Shown here one piece after another: positions 1 through 8,001 of a stretch of 64,000 bases of DNA. The stretch lies in NCBI RefSeq assembly GCF_000334915.1, contig NZ_AMSF01000025.1:124001-188000 (forward strand). The letters run 5' to 3'. Within the stretch, counting starts at the first letter, position 1. Every line of letters begins with the position of its first letter. The translations under genes were made by a program, and so were the position numbers. The stretch comes from Dyella ginsengisoli LA-4 (GTDB taxonomy: Bacteria; Pseudomonadota; Gammaproteobacteria; Xanthomonadales; Rhodanobacteraceae). The notes under the pieces are model-generated. The model made no database searches. It had not been told where the DNA came from and worked only from the letters and a program-made list of their open reading frames with translations.

Positions 1-295
1 TGAGCGCTACGCGGTCGCCGTTGAGTTTGAGCTCGATCTGGGCGCCATCGGGCAACGCACGAACGATGTCGAACAGCTTGCGTGCGGGAATCGTGGTTTC
101 CCCATCAGCCAGGTTCTCTGCGCCCGTTGTCGCGACCATCTCGACTTCCAGATCCGTCCCGGTCAGGGACAGGCGACCGTCGGAGACTCGGACCAGCAGA
201 TTGGCCAGCACGGGCAGCGTCTGGCGCCTCTCGACGACGCCAACGACCTGCTGGAGCGGCTTGAGCAGGGCTTCTCTTTGGATGCTGAATTGCAT
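1..295 (-). CDS. dnaN: DNA polymerase III subunit beta (sliding clamp), N-terminal part
   Basis: The first 98 residues of the beta sliding clamp are visible; the rest runs off the left edge. The clamp encircles DNA and tethers polymerase III during replication. The N-terminus starts MQFSIQREALLKPLQQV and contains the family-typical RRQTLPVLANLL stretch followed by LTGTDLEVEM. The ATG at 295 is preceded on the minus strand by a purine-rich TAGGGGACG. It lies downstream of dnaA on the same strand, the usual dnaA-dnaN order, separated by a 253-bp gap with DnaA boxes. Identity is secure; the C-terminal two clamp domains cannot be checked. Confidence 0.95.
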   Translation of the reverse strand, partial: MQFSIQREALLKPLQQVVGVVERRQTLPVLANLLVRVSDGRLSLTGTDLEVEMVATTGAENLADGETTIPARKLFDIVRALPDGAQIELKLNGDRVAL

Positions 296-548
296 AGGTG
301 GGCGTCCCCTAACACTGCTTTTCTGTTTTTAAAAGAAGGGCGGTAGTTGTTTCTGTACCGGTGCAAAACCCGGATTCAGGAAAACAATGATTTAAAATCA
401 ATACCTTGAAGCAAATCCACCCTGTGTCTGAAGCCTTGGCGAGTCTGTGCGCCAATTGTGGATAAATTTCGATGCCAAAACATCCCCCACTTATCCACAA
501 GTTTCGGCACCTCTTATCAAGAGCTTGTGCCTGGAACCGGCTTGAACC
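296..548. other. oriC: Candidate replication origin (oriC) between dnaA and dnaN
   Basis: This 253-bp gap is much more AT-rich than the flanking genes. It contains two perfect consensus DnaA boxes: TTATCCACA at 491-499 (plus) and TGTGGATAA at 457-465 (minus orientation). A candidate unwinding stretch lies at 381-403, including the inverted repeat TGATTT/AAATCA at 388-400. In many bacteria oriC sits beside dnaA, and the dnaA-dnaN gap is a common position. The dnaA-rpmH gap holds another perfect box, so the functional origin could span both sides. It also must contain the dnaN promoter or leader. Assignment rests on motifs and position only. Confidence 0.65.
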
Positions 549-1895
549 TCAACCCGTGAGGGTCCGGATCAGCTGTTCCCAGTCCTGCCGCATGCGTGCG
601 TCGGTCTCGCACAGCTTCTTGATCGTCCGGCAGGCATGGAGCACGGTGGTGTGGTCGCGACCCCCGAACGCCTCCCCGATCTCCGGCAGACTGTGCTCGG
701 TCAGCTCCTTGGCCAGTGCCATCGCCATCTGCCTCGGCCGTGCCAGCGAGCGCACGCGCCGTTTGGACAACAGGTCCTGCAGACGCACGTTGAAGTACTC
801 GGCGACGATCTTCTGGATGTTCGGTACCGTGACGGCCTGGGCGTGCGTAGCCAGCAGGTCGCGCAGGGTTTCTTCCGCGAAATCGGTGGTGATCGGTCGA
901 CCGAAGAAGTTGGCCTTGGCCGCGAGCGTGTTGAGCGCGCCTTCCAGGTCACGAACGTTGGAGCGGATGCGCTTGGCCAGCAACATCGCCACGCTCTCGC
1001 TTACCTGCACGCCCTTGTCCTGCGCCTTGGACAGCAGGATCGCGGCGCGGGTCTCGAAATCAGGCGGTTCGATCGCCACAGAAAGGCCCCAGCCCAGCCG
1101 CGACTTCAGCCTCGGCTCGAGCTTGTCCACTTCCTTCGGGTAGCGGTCGCAGGTCAGGATGATCTGCTGTTTGGACTCGAACAGCGCATTGAAGGTGTGG
1201 AAGAACTCTTCCTGGGTGGTGTCCTTGCCGGCGAAGAACTGGATGTCGTCGATCAGCAGCGCGTCGACCGAACGGAAACGCTGCTTGAACTGATCCATGC
1301 TCTTGGTGCGCAATGCCTCGATCATCGAGCCGACAAACTGCTCCGAGCGCAGGTACAGCACCTTGAAGTCCGGATTGTGCTCGCGCATCAGGTTTCCGGC
1401 GGCGTGCATCAGGTGGGTCTTGCCCAGACCGGTGCCGCCGTACAGCAGCAGCGGGTTGTAGGCCCGGCCGGGATTGGTGGCCACCTGGATCGCGGCCGCC
1501 TTGCCGAGCTGGTTGGACTTGCCCTCGACGAAGGTCTCGAAGGTGTAGTGCGGGTCCAGGTTGTGGACGAACGGCGCGCCCTGGGGGACCTGGGCCACTG
1601 CCGCCGGACGTGCGGGGGCAGTGGCCGACCCAGATCGCGTCGTCGGGGCGCGATAGGTGTTCGACCCGACTTCGAGACGCACCTCGAGCACATGCCCGGT
1701 GAGCTGTTCGATCACCGCTTCGATCCGCGCCAGGTAGCGGTCGCGAACGGTGTCCAGGGTGTAGGGGTTCGGGGCGAACAACTGCAGCCCGGTATGCGCG
1801 TCCCGCGCTTGCAGGGGCATCAGCCAGGTGTGCAGTTCGTCGGCGCCGAGCTCGCCTTCCAGACGCTCGAGGCAGCGCCGCCAGAGATCACTCAT
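549..1895 (-). CDS. dnaA: Chromosomal replication initiator protein DnaA
   Basis: A 448-residue DnaA, normal length. It is the AAA+ ATPase that binds DnaA boxes and melts oriC. Domain I (1-75, [12 protein letters not shown] start), a short alanine/proline-rich domain II (about 82-108), AAA+ domain III with Walker A GGTGLGKT (153-160) and Walker [10 protein letters not shown], and the C-terminal box-binding helix-turn-helix with signature [11 protein letters not shown]. An in-frame extension upstream to 2135 exists but runs across the divergent rpmH region, so the ATG at 1895, where the conserved N-terminus begins, is chosen. Flanked by DnaA boxes on both sides, consistent with autoregulation. 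Confidence 0.98.
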   Translation of the reverse strand: MSDLWRRCLERLEGELGADELHTWLMPLQARDAHTGLQLFAPNPYTLDTVRDRYLARIEAVIEQLTGHVLEVRLEVGSNTYRAPTTRSGSATAPARPAAVAQVPQGAPFVHNLDPHYTFETFVEGKSNQLGKAAAIQVATNPGRAYNPLLLYGGTGLGKTHLMHAAGNLMREHNPDFKVLYLRSEQFVGSMIEALRTKSMDQFKQRFRSVDALLIDDIQFFAGKDTTQEEFFHTFNALFESKQQIILTCDRYPKEVDKLEPRLKSRLGWGLSVAIEPPDFETRAAILLSKAQDKGVQVSESVAMLLAKRIRSNVRDLEGALNTLAAKANFFGRPITTDFAEETLRDLLATHAQAVTVPNIQKIVAEYFNVRLQDLLSKRRVRSLARPRQMAMALAKELTEHSLPEIGEAFGGRDHTTVLHACRTIKKLCETDARMRQDWEQLIRTLTG

Positions 1896-1981
1896 GAATC
1901 GTTCTTTCAACCACGGCAGGGGCGCTTGCGCGCAGGGTGGACGCGAAAGTCTAACAGCACCATCCACCGCGAATGGCAGAT

Positions 1982-1990
1982 TTATCCACA
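1982..1990 (+). promoter_or_regulatory. DnaA box upstream of dnaA
   Basis: Perfect consensus TTATCCACA in the 192-bp divergent gap between dnaA (minus) and rpmH (plus), followed nearby by a partial GTCCACAG. The position suggests dnaA autorepression or an additional origin element. Confidence 0.7.
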
Positions 1991-2020
1991 CCCCCGTCCA
2001 CAGCCCGCGCGAGGGGCCAT

Positions 2021-2050
2021 TTGACAGCAGGTCGCGCAACTCCGCATAAT
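2021..2050 (+). promoter_or_regulatory. Sigma70-type promoter of rpmH-rnpA
   Basis: A perfect -35 hexamer TTGACA (2021-2026) and a -10 CATAAT (2045-2050) are separated by 18 bp, 37 bp before the rpmH start codon. This is one of the best promoter matches in the window and fits the strong expression expected for ribosomal protein L34. A ribosome-binding site AGGAGG sits at about 2077-2082. Confidence 0.7.
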
Positions 2051-2087
2051 TTCCAACCTTTTTCTCACCATTAACCAGGAGGAAGCC

Positions 2088-2222
2088 ATGAAGCGGACCT
2101 TCCAGCCCAGCAAGCTCAAGCGCGCCCGCACCCACGGCTTTCGTGCCCGCATGGCCACGGCCGACGGTCGCAAGATCATCAATGCGCGTCGCGCCAAGGG
2201 CCGCAAGCGCCTGATCCCGTAA
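2088..2222 (+). CDS. rpmH: 50S ribosomal protein L34
   Basis: A 44-residue protein, the standard L34 length. It is a small, arginine/lysine-rich component of the large ribosomal subunit. It begins [19 protein letters not shown] and ends GRKRLIP, the family hallmark sequence throughout. A strong AGGAGG ribosome-binding site lies 6 bp upstream, with a consensus promoter further up. It is divergent from dnaA and 14 bp ahead of rnpA, the conserved rpmH-rnpA arrangement. Confidence 0.98.
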   Translation: MKRTFQPSKLKRARTHGFRARMATADGRKIINARRAKGRKRLIP

Positions 2223-2236
2223 GCGGCGCGCAAGCC

Positions 2237-2617
2237 ATGCGTGCCGCCGGCCTGCCGCGCGAGGCGCGGCTTCGCCGCGCCGGTGATTTCGCCGCTCTGC
2301 GACAAGCCAGCGGCCGCCAAGGCGGCCGCTGTTTTTCTGTGCGCTATCGACCGAACGATCACGGCCACGCGCGGCTCGGCCTGGCGATCTCGAAACGAGT
2401 TTCCAAGCGCGCGGTCGAGCGCAACCGCATCAAGCGCCTCGTGCGTGAGTCATTCCGCCGCATTCGCCACCAACTGCCCGCCATCGACCTTGTGGTGATG
2501 GCGCGCGAGCAAGCCGCGCACTTGCCCGGACCGGAGTTGCTGGCCGAGCTCGACCAGTTGTGGCGCAAGCTTCTGCCGTTGAAGCCCGATCCCGCGGCCG
2601 GCACAATCGCGCGTTGA
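2237..2617 (+). CDS. rnpA: Ribonuclease P protein component
   Basis: A 126-residue basic protein, the protein subunit that helps the RNase P RNA mature tRNA 5' ends. The RNR signature region is clear: [19 protein letters not shown]. The N-terminal half carries [10 protein letters not shown] and FSVRYRPN segments typical of the family. It is directly behind rpmH and probably co-transcribed. The gene yidD, which commonly lies between rnpA and yidC, is absent here: only 55 bp separate rnpA from yidC. Confidence 0.96.
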   Translation: MRAAGLPREARLRRAGDFAALRQASGRQGGRCFSVRYRPNDHGHARLGLAISKRVSKRAVERNRIKRLVRESFRRIRHQLPAIDLVVMAREQAAHLPGPELLAELDQLWRKLLPLKPDPAAGTIAR

Positions 2618-2672
2618 CCTATTTTTTTCCGTCGCCGCGCCCTGGCGCCGCGCCTACCGGACCTGCCTCGCG

Positions 2673-4406
2673 ATGAACCAAACGCGTACCTTCCTCCTGT
2701 TCGCCCTGGTGGCCGTCGCCTACCTGCTGTGGAACGCCTGGGAAAAGGACTACAGTCCGCAACCAGCCTTGCCCGCCGTGGCGGCCGCAGGTACCGCCGC
2801 CACCCCGGCCGCTGCGACCACCGCTGACGGAAGCGTTCCGGGTGCGTCCGTGCCGACCACGCCAGCGCTGCCGTCGAACGAGGTGGCCAAACCGGCTACC
2901 GGCGACAAGGCGCAGCTGATCACCGTCACCACCGACGTGCTGCGGCTGACCATCGACACCCGTGGCGGCAGCCTGGTGCGCTCGGAACTGCTGGACTACC
3001 CGGTCACGCCGCGCACGAAGAAGGATCCGGACCCTGCGCCGATCCGCCTGCTCGACGATACCGGCTCGCATTTCTTCGCCGCCCAGGACGGTCTGATCAG
3101 CGGCACCGGTGCGGCGCCGGACCACCGCGCACTGTTCCAGTCGACGCAGGCCAGCTACACGCTGGCCAAGGGGCAGGACGCACTCAACGTGGACCTTACC
3201 TGGACCGACCCCTCCGGGCTGAAGGTCACCAAGCGCTACACCCTGCACCGCGGCAGCTACGTCGTCGACCTCAGCCAGAAGATCGACAACGGCAGCGCCA
3301 AGCCCTGGACCGGCAACGCCTACCGCCAGCTGCAGCGCGTGGTGCCTCCGGCCCCGGTGCACAGCAATTTCCTGGCGAAGTTCTCCGACCAGTCGCGCTA
3401 CAGCTTCTTCGGTGCTGCCTGGTACAGCCCGGAGCACAAGTTCGACAAGCTGGCCTTCGACAAATTCGCCAAGGAGCCGCTGAACCAGCCGGTCACCGGC
3501 GGCTGGCTGGCGATGGAGCAGCACTACTTCGTCACCGCCTGGCTGCCGCCGGCGCACGAGGCCGACACCTTCTCCAGCACCGTGATCAACGATCAGGACG
3601 GTCCGCGCTACCTGGTGCGCGACATGGGCCCGTCGATCACCGTGGCACCGGGTCAGAGCGGCAGCACCGATGCCCGGTTGTACGTGGGTCCGAAGCTGCG
3701 CGAGCAGCTCGGCGCGCTGGCGCCGGGCTTCGAGCTGGCGCTGGACTACGGCATCTTCTCGATCGTCGCCAGCCCGCTGCACTGGATCCTCTCCCACCTG
3801 CACCACCTGGTCGGGAACTGGGGTTTCGCGATCATCCTGCTGGTGCTGCTGATCAACGTCGCCATCTACAAGCTCAGCGAGGCGCAGTACGTCTCGGCGG
3901 CGCGCATGCGCAAGCTCAAGCCGCGGATGGACGCCCTGAAGGAGCGCTACGGCGACGACAAGCAGAAGATGCAGCAGGCGATGATGGAGCTGTACAAGAA
4001 GGAGAAGATCAACCCGGTCGCCGGCTGCCTGCCCATCCTGATCACGATCCCGATCTTCTTCGCGCTGTACACGGTGCTGCGCGAGAGCGTGGAGTTGCGT
4101 CAGGCACCGTTCGTCGGCTGGATCCATGACCTCTCTGCGGCTGATCCGTACTTCGTGCTGCCGGTGTTGTACATGGGCGTGATGCTGATGACCCAGTGGA
4201 TGATGCCGACCCAGCCCGGCATGGATCCGACGCAGGCGAAGATGATGAAGTTCATGCCGCTCATGTTCGGCGTGATGTTCGCCTTCTTCCCCGCCGGTCT
4301 GGTGCTCTACTACATCGTCAACGGCCTGTGCCGCCTGGCGCAGCAGTGGTGGGTCACGCGGCGCATCGATCGCGCCGAGGCCGCCAAGGCGCTGGTCAGT
4401 CGCTGA
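2673..4406 (+). CDS. yidC: Membrane protein insertase YidC
   Basis: A 577-residue insertase that folds and inserts inner-membrane proteins alone or with SecYEG. An N-terminal membrane anchor (about 5-22) is followed by an alanine/threonine-rich linker, a large periplasmic domain (about 70-350) and the conserved C-terminal five-helix core. The core holds the cytoplasmic loop KLKPRMDALKERYGDDK, the NPVAGCLPILITIPIF helix, VELRQAPF and WIHDLSAADPYFVLP. Length and domain order match Gram-negative YidC. It is the last gene of the rpmH-rnpA-yidC run; a rho-independent terminator follows. Confidence 0.97.
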   Translation: MNQTRTFLLFALVAVAYLLWNAWEKDYSPQPALPAVAAAGTAATPAAATTADGSVPGASVPTTPALPSNEVAKPATGDKAQLITVTTDVLRLTIDTRGGSLVRSELLDYPVTPRTKKDPDPAPIRLLDDTGSHFFAAQDGLISGTGAAPDHRALFQSTQASYTLAKGQDALNVDLTWTDPSGLKVTKRYTLHRGSYVVDLSQKIDNGSAKPWTGNAYRQLQRVVPPAPVHSNFLAKFSDQSRYSFFGAAWYSPEHKFDKLAFDKFAKEPLNQPVTGGWLAMEQHYFVTAWLPPAHEADTFSSTVINDQDGPRYLVRDMGPSITVAPGQSGSTDARLYVGPKLREQLGALAPGFELALDYGIFSIVASPLHWILSHLHHLVGNWGFAIILLVLLINVAIYKLSEAQYVSAARMRKLKPRMDALKERYGDDKQKMQQAMMELYKKEKINPVAGCLPILITIPIFFALYTVLRESVELRQAPFVGWIHDLSAADPYFVLPVLYMGVMLMTQWMMPTQPGMDPTQAKMMKFMPLMFGVMFAFFPAGLVLYYIVNGLCRLAQQWWVTRRIDRAEAAKALVSR

Positions 4407-4411
4407 TCCCG

Positions 4412-4441
4412 ACGGCCCGCCTCTGGCGGGCCGTTGCTTTT
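4412..4441 (+). terminator. Rho-independent terminator after yidC
   Basis: A perfect 10-bp stem ACGGCCCGCC/GGCGGGCCGT (4412-4421 with 4425-4434), a TCT loop and the T-rich tail TGCTTTT. It lies 6 bp after the yidC stop and 15 bp before the mnmE start codon, so mnmE is probably partly insulated from the upstream run. Confidence 0.75.
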
Positions 4442-4455
4442 CCCGAGTCCTCCGC

Positions 4456-5805
4456 GTGAACGCCGCCGCGAACCACGACACCATCGCCGCCATCGCTACC
4501 GCAGCGGGCGCGGCTGGCGTCGGCGTGGTACGGGTCTCCGGGCCGGGCGTTCCGGCAATCGCGCGGGTCCTGCTCGGCCGCGCTCCGACGCCGCGGCATG
4601 CACACTTTGCCTCCTTCCGCGAAGACGACGGTGGGTTGATCGATCGGGGCCTGTTGCTGCATTTCCCGGCGCCGCACTCCTACACCGGCGAGCACGTGCT
4701 CGAATTGCAGGGACACGGCAGCATCGTCCTGCTGGATGCCTTGCTGCGCCGGGTCTGTGCGCTTGGTGCGCGTCTGGCCCGACCCGGCGAATTCACCGAG
4801 CGGGCGTTTCTCAACGGCAAGCTCGACCTCGCCCAGGCCGAGGCGGTGGCCGACCTGGTGGCGGCCCGCTCGCTCGCCGCGGCCCGCGCCGCCCTGCAGT
4901 CGATGGAGGGCGCCTTTTCGCGCCGGGTGCTCGACCTGCTGCAACAACTGATCGACCTGCGCGTGCACGTGGAGGCGGCGATCGATTTTCCCGAGGAAGA
5001 AATCGACTTTCTCGCCGATCCGGCCATTGCCCGGAAGCTGCAGGCGCTGCGCGAGGGGCACGCGGCACTGCTGCAAGAGGCCGAGCGCGGCGTGCGGTTG
5101 AGCGACGGTCTTCGGGTGGTCATCGTCGGCCGGCCGAACGCGGGCAAGTCCAGCCTGCTCAATGCGCTGGCCGGGCGCGATCGCGCCATCGTCACTTCGA
5201 TCGCCGGCACCACCCGCGACGTGTTGCGCGAGACCGTGTGGCTCGATGGCATCGCGCTGGAGCTGGCCGATACCGCGGGCCTGCGCGATACCGAGGACGA
5301 GGTCGAGCGCGAAGGCGTGCGTCGAGCGCATGGCGAGCTGGCCATGGCCGACGTCGCGCTGCTGGTAACCGAGCGGGCGCATCGCGCGGAAGATCTGTCC
5401 CTGCTGGACAGGCTCCCGCCGGAGGTCACGCGCCTGGTGGTGGTGAACAAGATCGATCGCGATGGCCGGCTACCCGCGACGGATGTATCGGACGCAGCCG
5501 GGGCGCTGTGGCTGTCGGCGTGCACCGGCGACGGCGTGGATGCCCTGCGCGAGGTGCTCAAGCAGCTCGCAGGACAGAGCGGTGGCGAAGGCGCGTTCAG
5601 TGCGCGTCGCCGCCACGTCGAAGCGCTGCGGCATGTCGGCGACCGCCTGGTGCAGGCGGCGCATGCGCTGTCTGCGCTGCACGCCGGCGAACTGGCCGCC
5701 GAGGAACTGCGCCAGGCCCAGCACGCACTGGGCGAGATCACCGGCACGTACACCAGCGACGACCTGCTCGGCGCGATCTTCGGTTCGTTCTGCATCGGCA
5801 AGTAG
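4456..5805 (+). CDS. mnmE: tRNA uridine-5-carboxymethylaminomethyl modification GTPase MnmE
   Basis: A 449-residue GTPase that with MnmG installs the cmnm5 group at U34 of certain tRNAs. N-terminal formyl-THF-binding domain (1-118, ending in GEFTERAFLNGKLDL), helical domain, and inserted G domain with P-loop GRPNAGKS (225-232), IAGTTRD, DTAGLRD and NKID. The C-terminus is the diagnostic CIGK with the catalytic cysteine. The start codon is GTG. mnmG, often a neighbour, is not in this window, and rsmG-parAB, the usual continuation, lies about 46 kb away. Confidence 0.97.
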   Translation: MNAAANHDTIAAIATAAGAAGVGVVRVSGPGVPAIARVLLGRAPTPRHAHFASFREDDGGLIDRGLLLHFPAPHSYTGEHVLELQGHGSIVLLDALLRRVCALGARLARPGEFTERAFLNGKLDLAQAEAVADLVAARSLAAARAALQSMEGAFSRRVLDLLQQLIDLRVHVEAAIDFPEEEIDFLADPAIARKLQALREGHAALLQEAERGVRLSDGLRVVIVGRPNAGKSSLLNALAGRDRAIVTSIAGTTRDVLRETVWLDGIALELADTAGLRDTEDEVEREGVRRAHGELAMADVALLVTERAHRAEDLSLLDRLPPEVTRLVVVNKIDRDGRLPATDVSDAAGALWLSACTGDGVDALREVLKQLAGQSGGEGAFSARRRHVEALRHVGDRLVQAAHALSALHAGELAAEELRQAQHALGEITGTYTSDDLLGAIFGSFCIGK

Positions 5806-5831
5806 CGCACACTCGCGCCAGACGCCGCGGA

Positions 5832-6407
5832 TCAGGCGTTGGCGAGTCCCGCCGTTGCCTCGCGCAGCCGTCGCCAGTGGCGCCAGGACACCAGTGCGTT
5901 GACCCAGTACACCGCGTAGAGCACCGAGGTGAGATAGAGGCCGCGGCTGAAGTACAGCGGCACGGCGATCGAGTTGACCAGCAGCCAGAACGGCCAGTTC
6001 TGCACGCGCCGACGCATCATCAGCAACTGCGCGACGATGCTGAAAGCGAGCACGGTCGAGTCCAGAAATGGCGCGTAGGCATTGGTGAAGCGCCGCAGCA
6101 GCAGGCCATAAATCACCGCTCCGGCGGCGCCGGCCAGCAGCTGTCCGAGCAGCTGACGCGGGGGCAGGTCGGTCACCGGCAGTTCCCCGCCGTCGCGGCC
6201 ATGCAGCCATTGCCACCAGCCCACCACGCTGGTGCCGACGAAGAACCCCTGCAGCACCACGTCGGCATACAGGCGGCTGTGCAGAAACACGAAGGCGAAC
6301 AGGCTGCAGCCGACAATGCCGGTCCACCAGGTATGCACGCTGTTTCGCCCGGCCAGCAGGATCGACGCTCCAGCCAGCACGTTGGCGGTGATCTCCAGTG
6401 GACTCAC
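5832..6407 (-). CDS. pnuC: PnuC-family nicotinamide riboside transporter
   Basis: A 191-residue integral membrane protein with about seven hydrophobic segments. It has PnuC features: an N-terminal SVHTWWTGIVGCSLFAFVF helix, VVGWWQWLHG, and a C-terminal run QNWPFWLLVNSIAVPLYF and LYAVYWVNALVSWRHW. PnuC proteins move nicotinamide riboside or related vitamins by facilitated diffusion, driven by intracellular phosphorylation. The GTG start overlaps the ribokinase stop by 4 bp (GTGA), so it is translationally coupled to a sugar kinase. The substrate could differ from nicotinamide riboside, since PnuC relatives also carry thiamine or riboflavin. Confidence 0.85.
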   Translation of the reverse strand: MSPLEITANVLAGASILLAGRNSVHTWWTGIVGCSLFAFVFLHSRLYADVVLQGFFVGTSVVGWWQWLHGRDGGELPVTDLPPRQLLGQLLAGAAGAVIYGLLLRRFTNAYAPFLDSTVLAFSIVAQLLMMRRRVQNWPFWLLVNSIAVPLYFSRGLYLTSVLYAVYWVNALVSWRHWRRLREATAGLANA

Positions 6408-7303
6408 GCGCCGGCCCGGCTGCCGAGGAAAGCCTCCAGCTCATCGCGGGTGGGCATTCCGCCCTGCGCACCGAGCCGGGTCACCGACAGTGCAGCGGCG
6501 GCGCAGGCCTTGCGCACCGCCACCTCGAGCCCGTCGCGCAGAAACACCGCCAGCGCACCATTGAAGGTATCGCCGGCACCGGTGGTGTCGACCACATCCA
6601 CGCTGAAGCCATGCTGGTGCAGGGGTTCGCCCTGCTCCCGGTACCACGCGCCTTCGCCGCCCCGCGTCAGCACCACCGGGCATGGCGCGCGTCGCATCAG
6701 CTCGCGGAAGTCGGTATCGCCCGCATCGCCCAGCACCGCCGCCAGTTCGTGCTGGTTGGGCGTGAGGTAGCGTGCCTGCGCCAGCCACTCCCGCGGCAGC
6801 GGTTGCGCCGGTGCGGGATTGAGAATCACGGGTACGTCGACCGCCCGCCCGAGCCGGACCGTGGCTTCGACGGTTTCCAGCGGAATTTCCATCTGCACCA
6901 GCACCGCGTCGGCCCGCTCGATGAGCGCCCGCGCGGCCTCGACCTGCGTCGCCGTGACGTGGGCGTTGGCGCCTGGAACCACGACGATCTGATTGTCGCC
7001 TTCGGCCACGGTGATCGAGGCGGTGCCACTGCCCACGTCGTCACGTGTCGTCACATGGGTGGTGTCCACACCCTCCTCGACGAGCCCGCGCGCGAGTTGC
7101 TCGCCGAACGCGTCGCGCCCCACCGCGCCGACCATCACCACCTGTGCGCCCAGTCGCGCCGCCGCGACCGCCTGGTTGGCTCCCTTGCCGCCGGGGACGG
7201 TGAGAAAGCGCTCGCCCAGAAGGGTCTCGCCTGCTACCGGAAAGCGCGGCACCAGGGTGACCAGATCCATATTGATGCTGCCGACGACGACGATGCGGGC
7301 CAT
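6404..7303 (-). CDS. rbsK: Ribokinase (PfkB family)
   Basis: A 299-residue PfkB-family carbohydrate kinase. N-terminal MARIVVVGSINMDLV with the substrate-binding GGKGANQAVAAARLG motif, and C-terminal VDTTGAGDTFNGALAV carrying the catalytic aspartate. These are ribokinase signatures: ATP-dependent phosphorylation of D-ribose or a ribosyl compound. The ATG at 7303 is chosen over a GTG two codons upstream because GGAG lies 6 bp before it. It is the first gene of a two-gene coupled unit with pnuC and has no ribose ABC genes nearby, so the natural substrate may be a nucleoside such as nicotinamide riboside (inference). Confidence 0.85.
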   Translation of the reverse strand: MARIVVVGSINMDLVTLVPRFPVAGETLLGERFLTVPGGKGANQAVAAARLGAQVVMVGAVGRDAFGEQLARGLVEEGVDTTHVTTRDDVGSGTASITVAEGDNQIVVVPGANAHVTATQVEAARALIERADAVLVQMEIPLETVEATVRLGRAVDVPVILNPAPAQPLPREWLAQARYLTPNQHELAAVLGDAGDTDFRELMRRAPCPVVLTRGGEGAWYREQGEPLHQHGFSVDVVDTTGAGDTFNGALAVFLRDGLEVAVRKACAAAALSVTRLGAQGGMPTRDELEAFLGSRAGA

Positions 7304-7355
7304 GCGCACTCCGGAAAGCGATCGGGTCGTGCAGCATACGCGATGCCCGTCGCGC

Positions 7356-7763
7356 CTACGCGCCGTCGTCGGCGCCGTCCCGCCGCTTCTGCTTGCGGCG
7401 CTCCTGCAGTTGTTGCTTCCACTGCGCGTACTTCTGCTTCTGGTTGTCCGTCAACACAGCCTGGATCTGCGCGTCGGTGCCGCGCTGGATCGCGCGCAGC
7501 CGGTCGCGTCGCACCCGCTTGTCCAGCGATGAGTCGCTGCGCAGCTGGGACAGCTGTTGCTGGCGCTGCGCGATCACCGGCGCCAATGCGGCTGCCTGCT
7601 GCGGGCTCAGCTGCAGCAGCCGGCTGAGGTGCCGGACCTGGCGCTGCGGATCCTTCGCGGTGCGGGCGCCGGCGGGCACCGTGGTGGACGCATCCTGCGC
7701 CGGCACCTGGGGCGATGCCAGGCCCAGGCCGAGCAGTGCGAGAAACATCAACGGACGGGACAT
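7356..7763 (-). CDS. Small periplasmic protein, Spy/LTXXQ-like
   Basis: A 135-residue secreted protein. Signal peptide MSRPLMFLALLGLGLASPQVPAQ, then a helical, glutamine- and arginine-rich body with LLQLSPQQAAALAPVIAQRQQQ and a later VLTDNQKQKYAQWKQQLQERR. The two 'L-S/T-x-x-Q' segments resemble the Spy/CpxP family of periplasmic helical chaperones or stress sensors. The start at 7763 is preferred over 7808 because it places the hydrophobic signal at the N-terminus. The family assignment is tentative. Confidence 0.6.
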   Translation of the reverse strand: MSRPLMFLALLGLGLASPQVPAQDASTTVPAGARTAKDPQRQVRHLSRLLQLSPQQAAALAPVIAQRQQQLSQLRSDSSLDKRVRRDRLRAIQRGTDAQIQAVLTDNQKQKYAQWKQQLQERRKQKRRDGADDGA

Positions 7764-8001
7764 GGCCGGCTCCTGCGGAGGAAAGGTTCTTCCCGAACGC
7801 CCGGCCATGCGGCCGGTTGACGCCGCCCTTACCGGCTTCTGCTCGGGCCGTTGCCTGGGTCATGCCGGCGGGTGGACGGAACGGCTGCACTGCCTGGGCA
7901 AAACCGCCAGCGGGTCCGGCGTGGTCCGGAGCGTGCCGCCGGTGTTGCCAGCGTGGCGCGCCGATGCACCCCTGGATACCGCACCTGTCCCTTGGTGGGA
8001 C

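Noticed and set aside
2619-4493. A 624-codon frame opposite yidC, and similar ones opposite dnaA and mnmE
   Set aside because: Repetitive Arg/Gln/His-rich translations typical of GC-rich antisense frames; the plus-strand genes are unambiguous.
6404-7355. A riboswitch upstream of the ribokinase-pnuC pair
   Set aside because: Only 52 bp separate it from the preceding gene on the same strand and no structured leader was seen.
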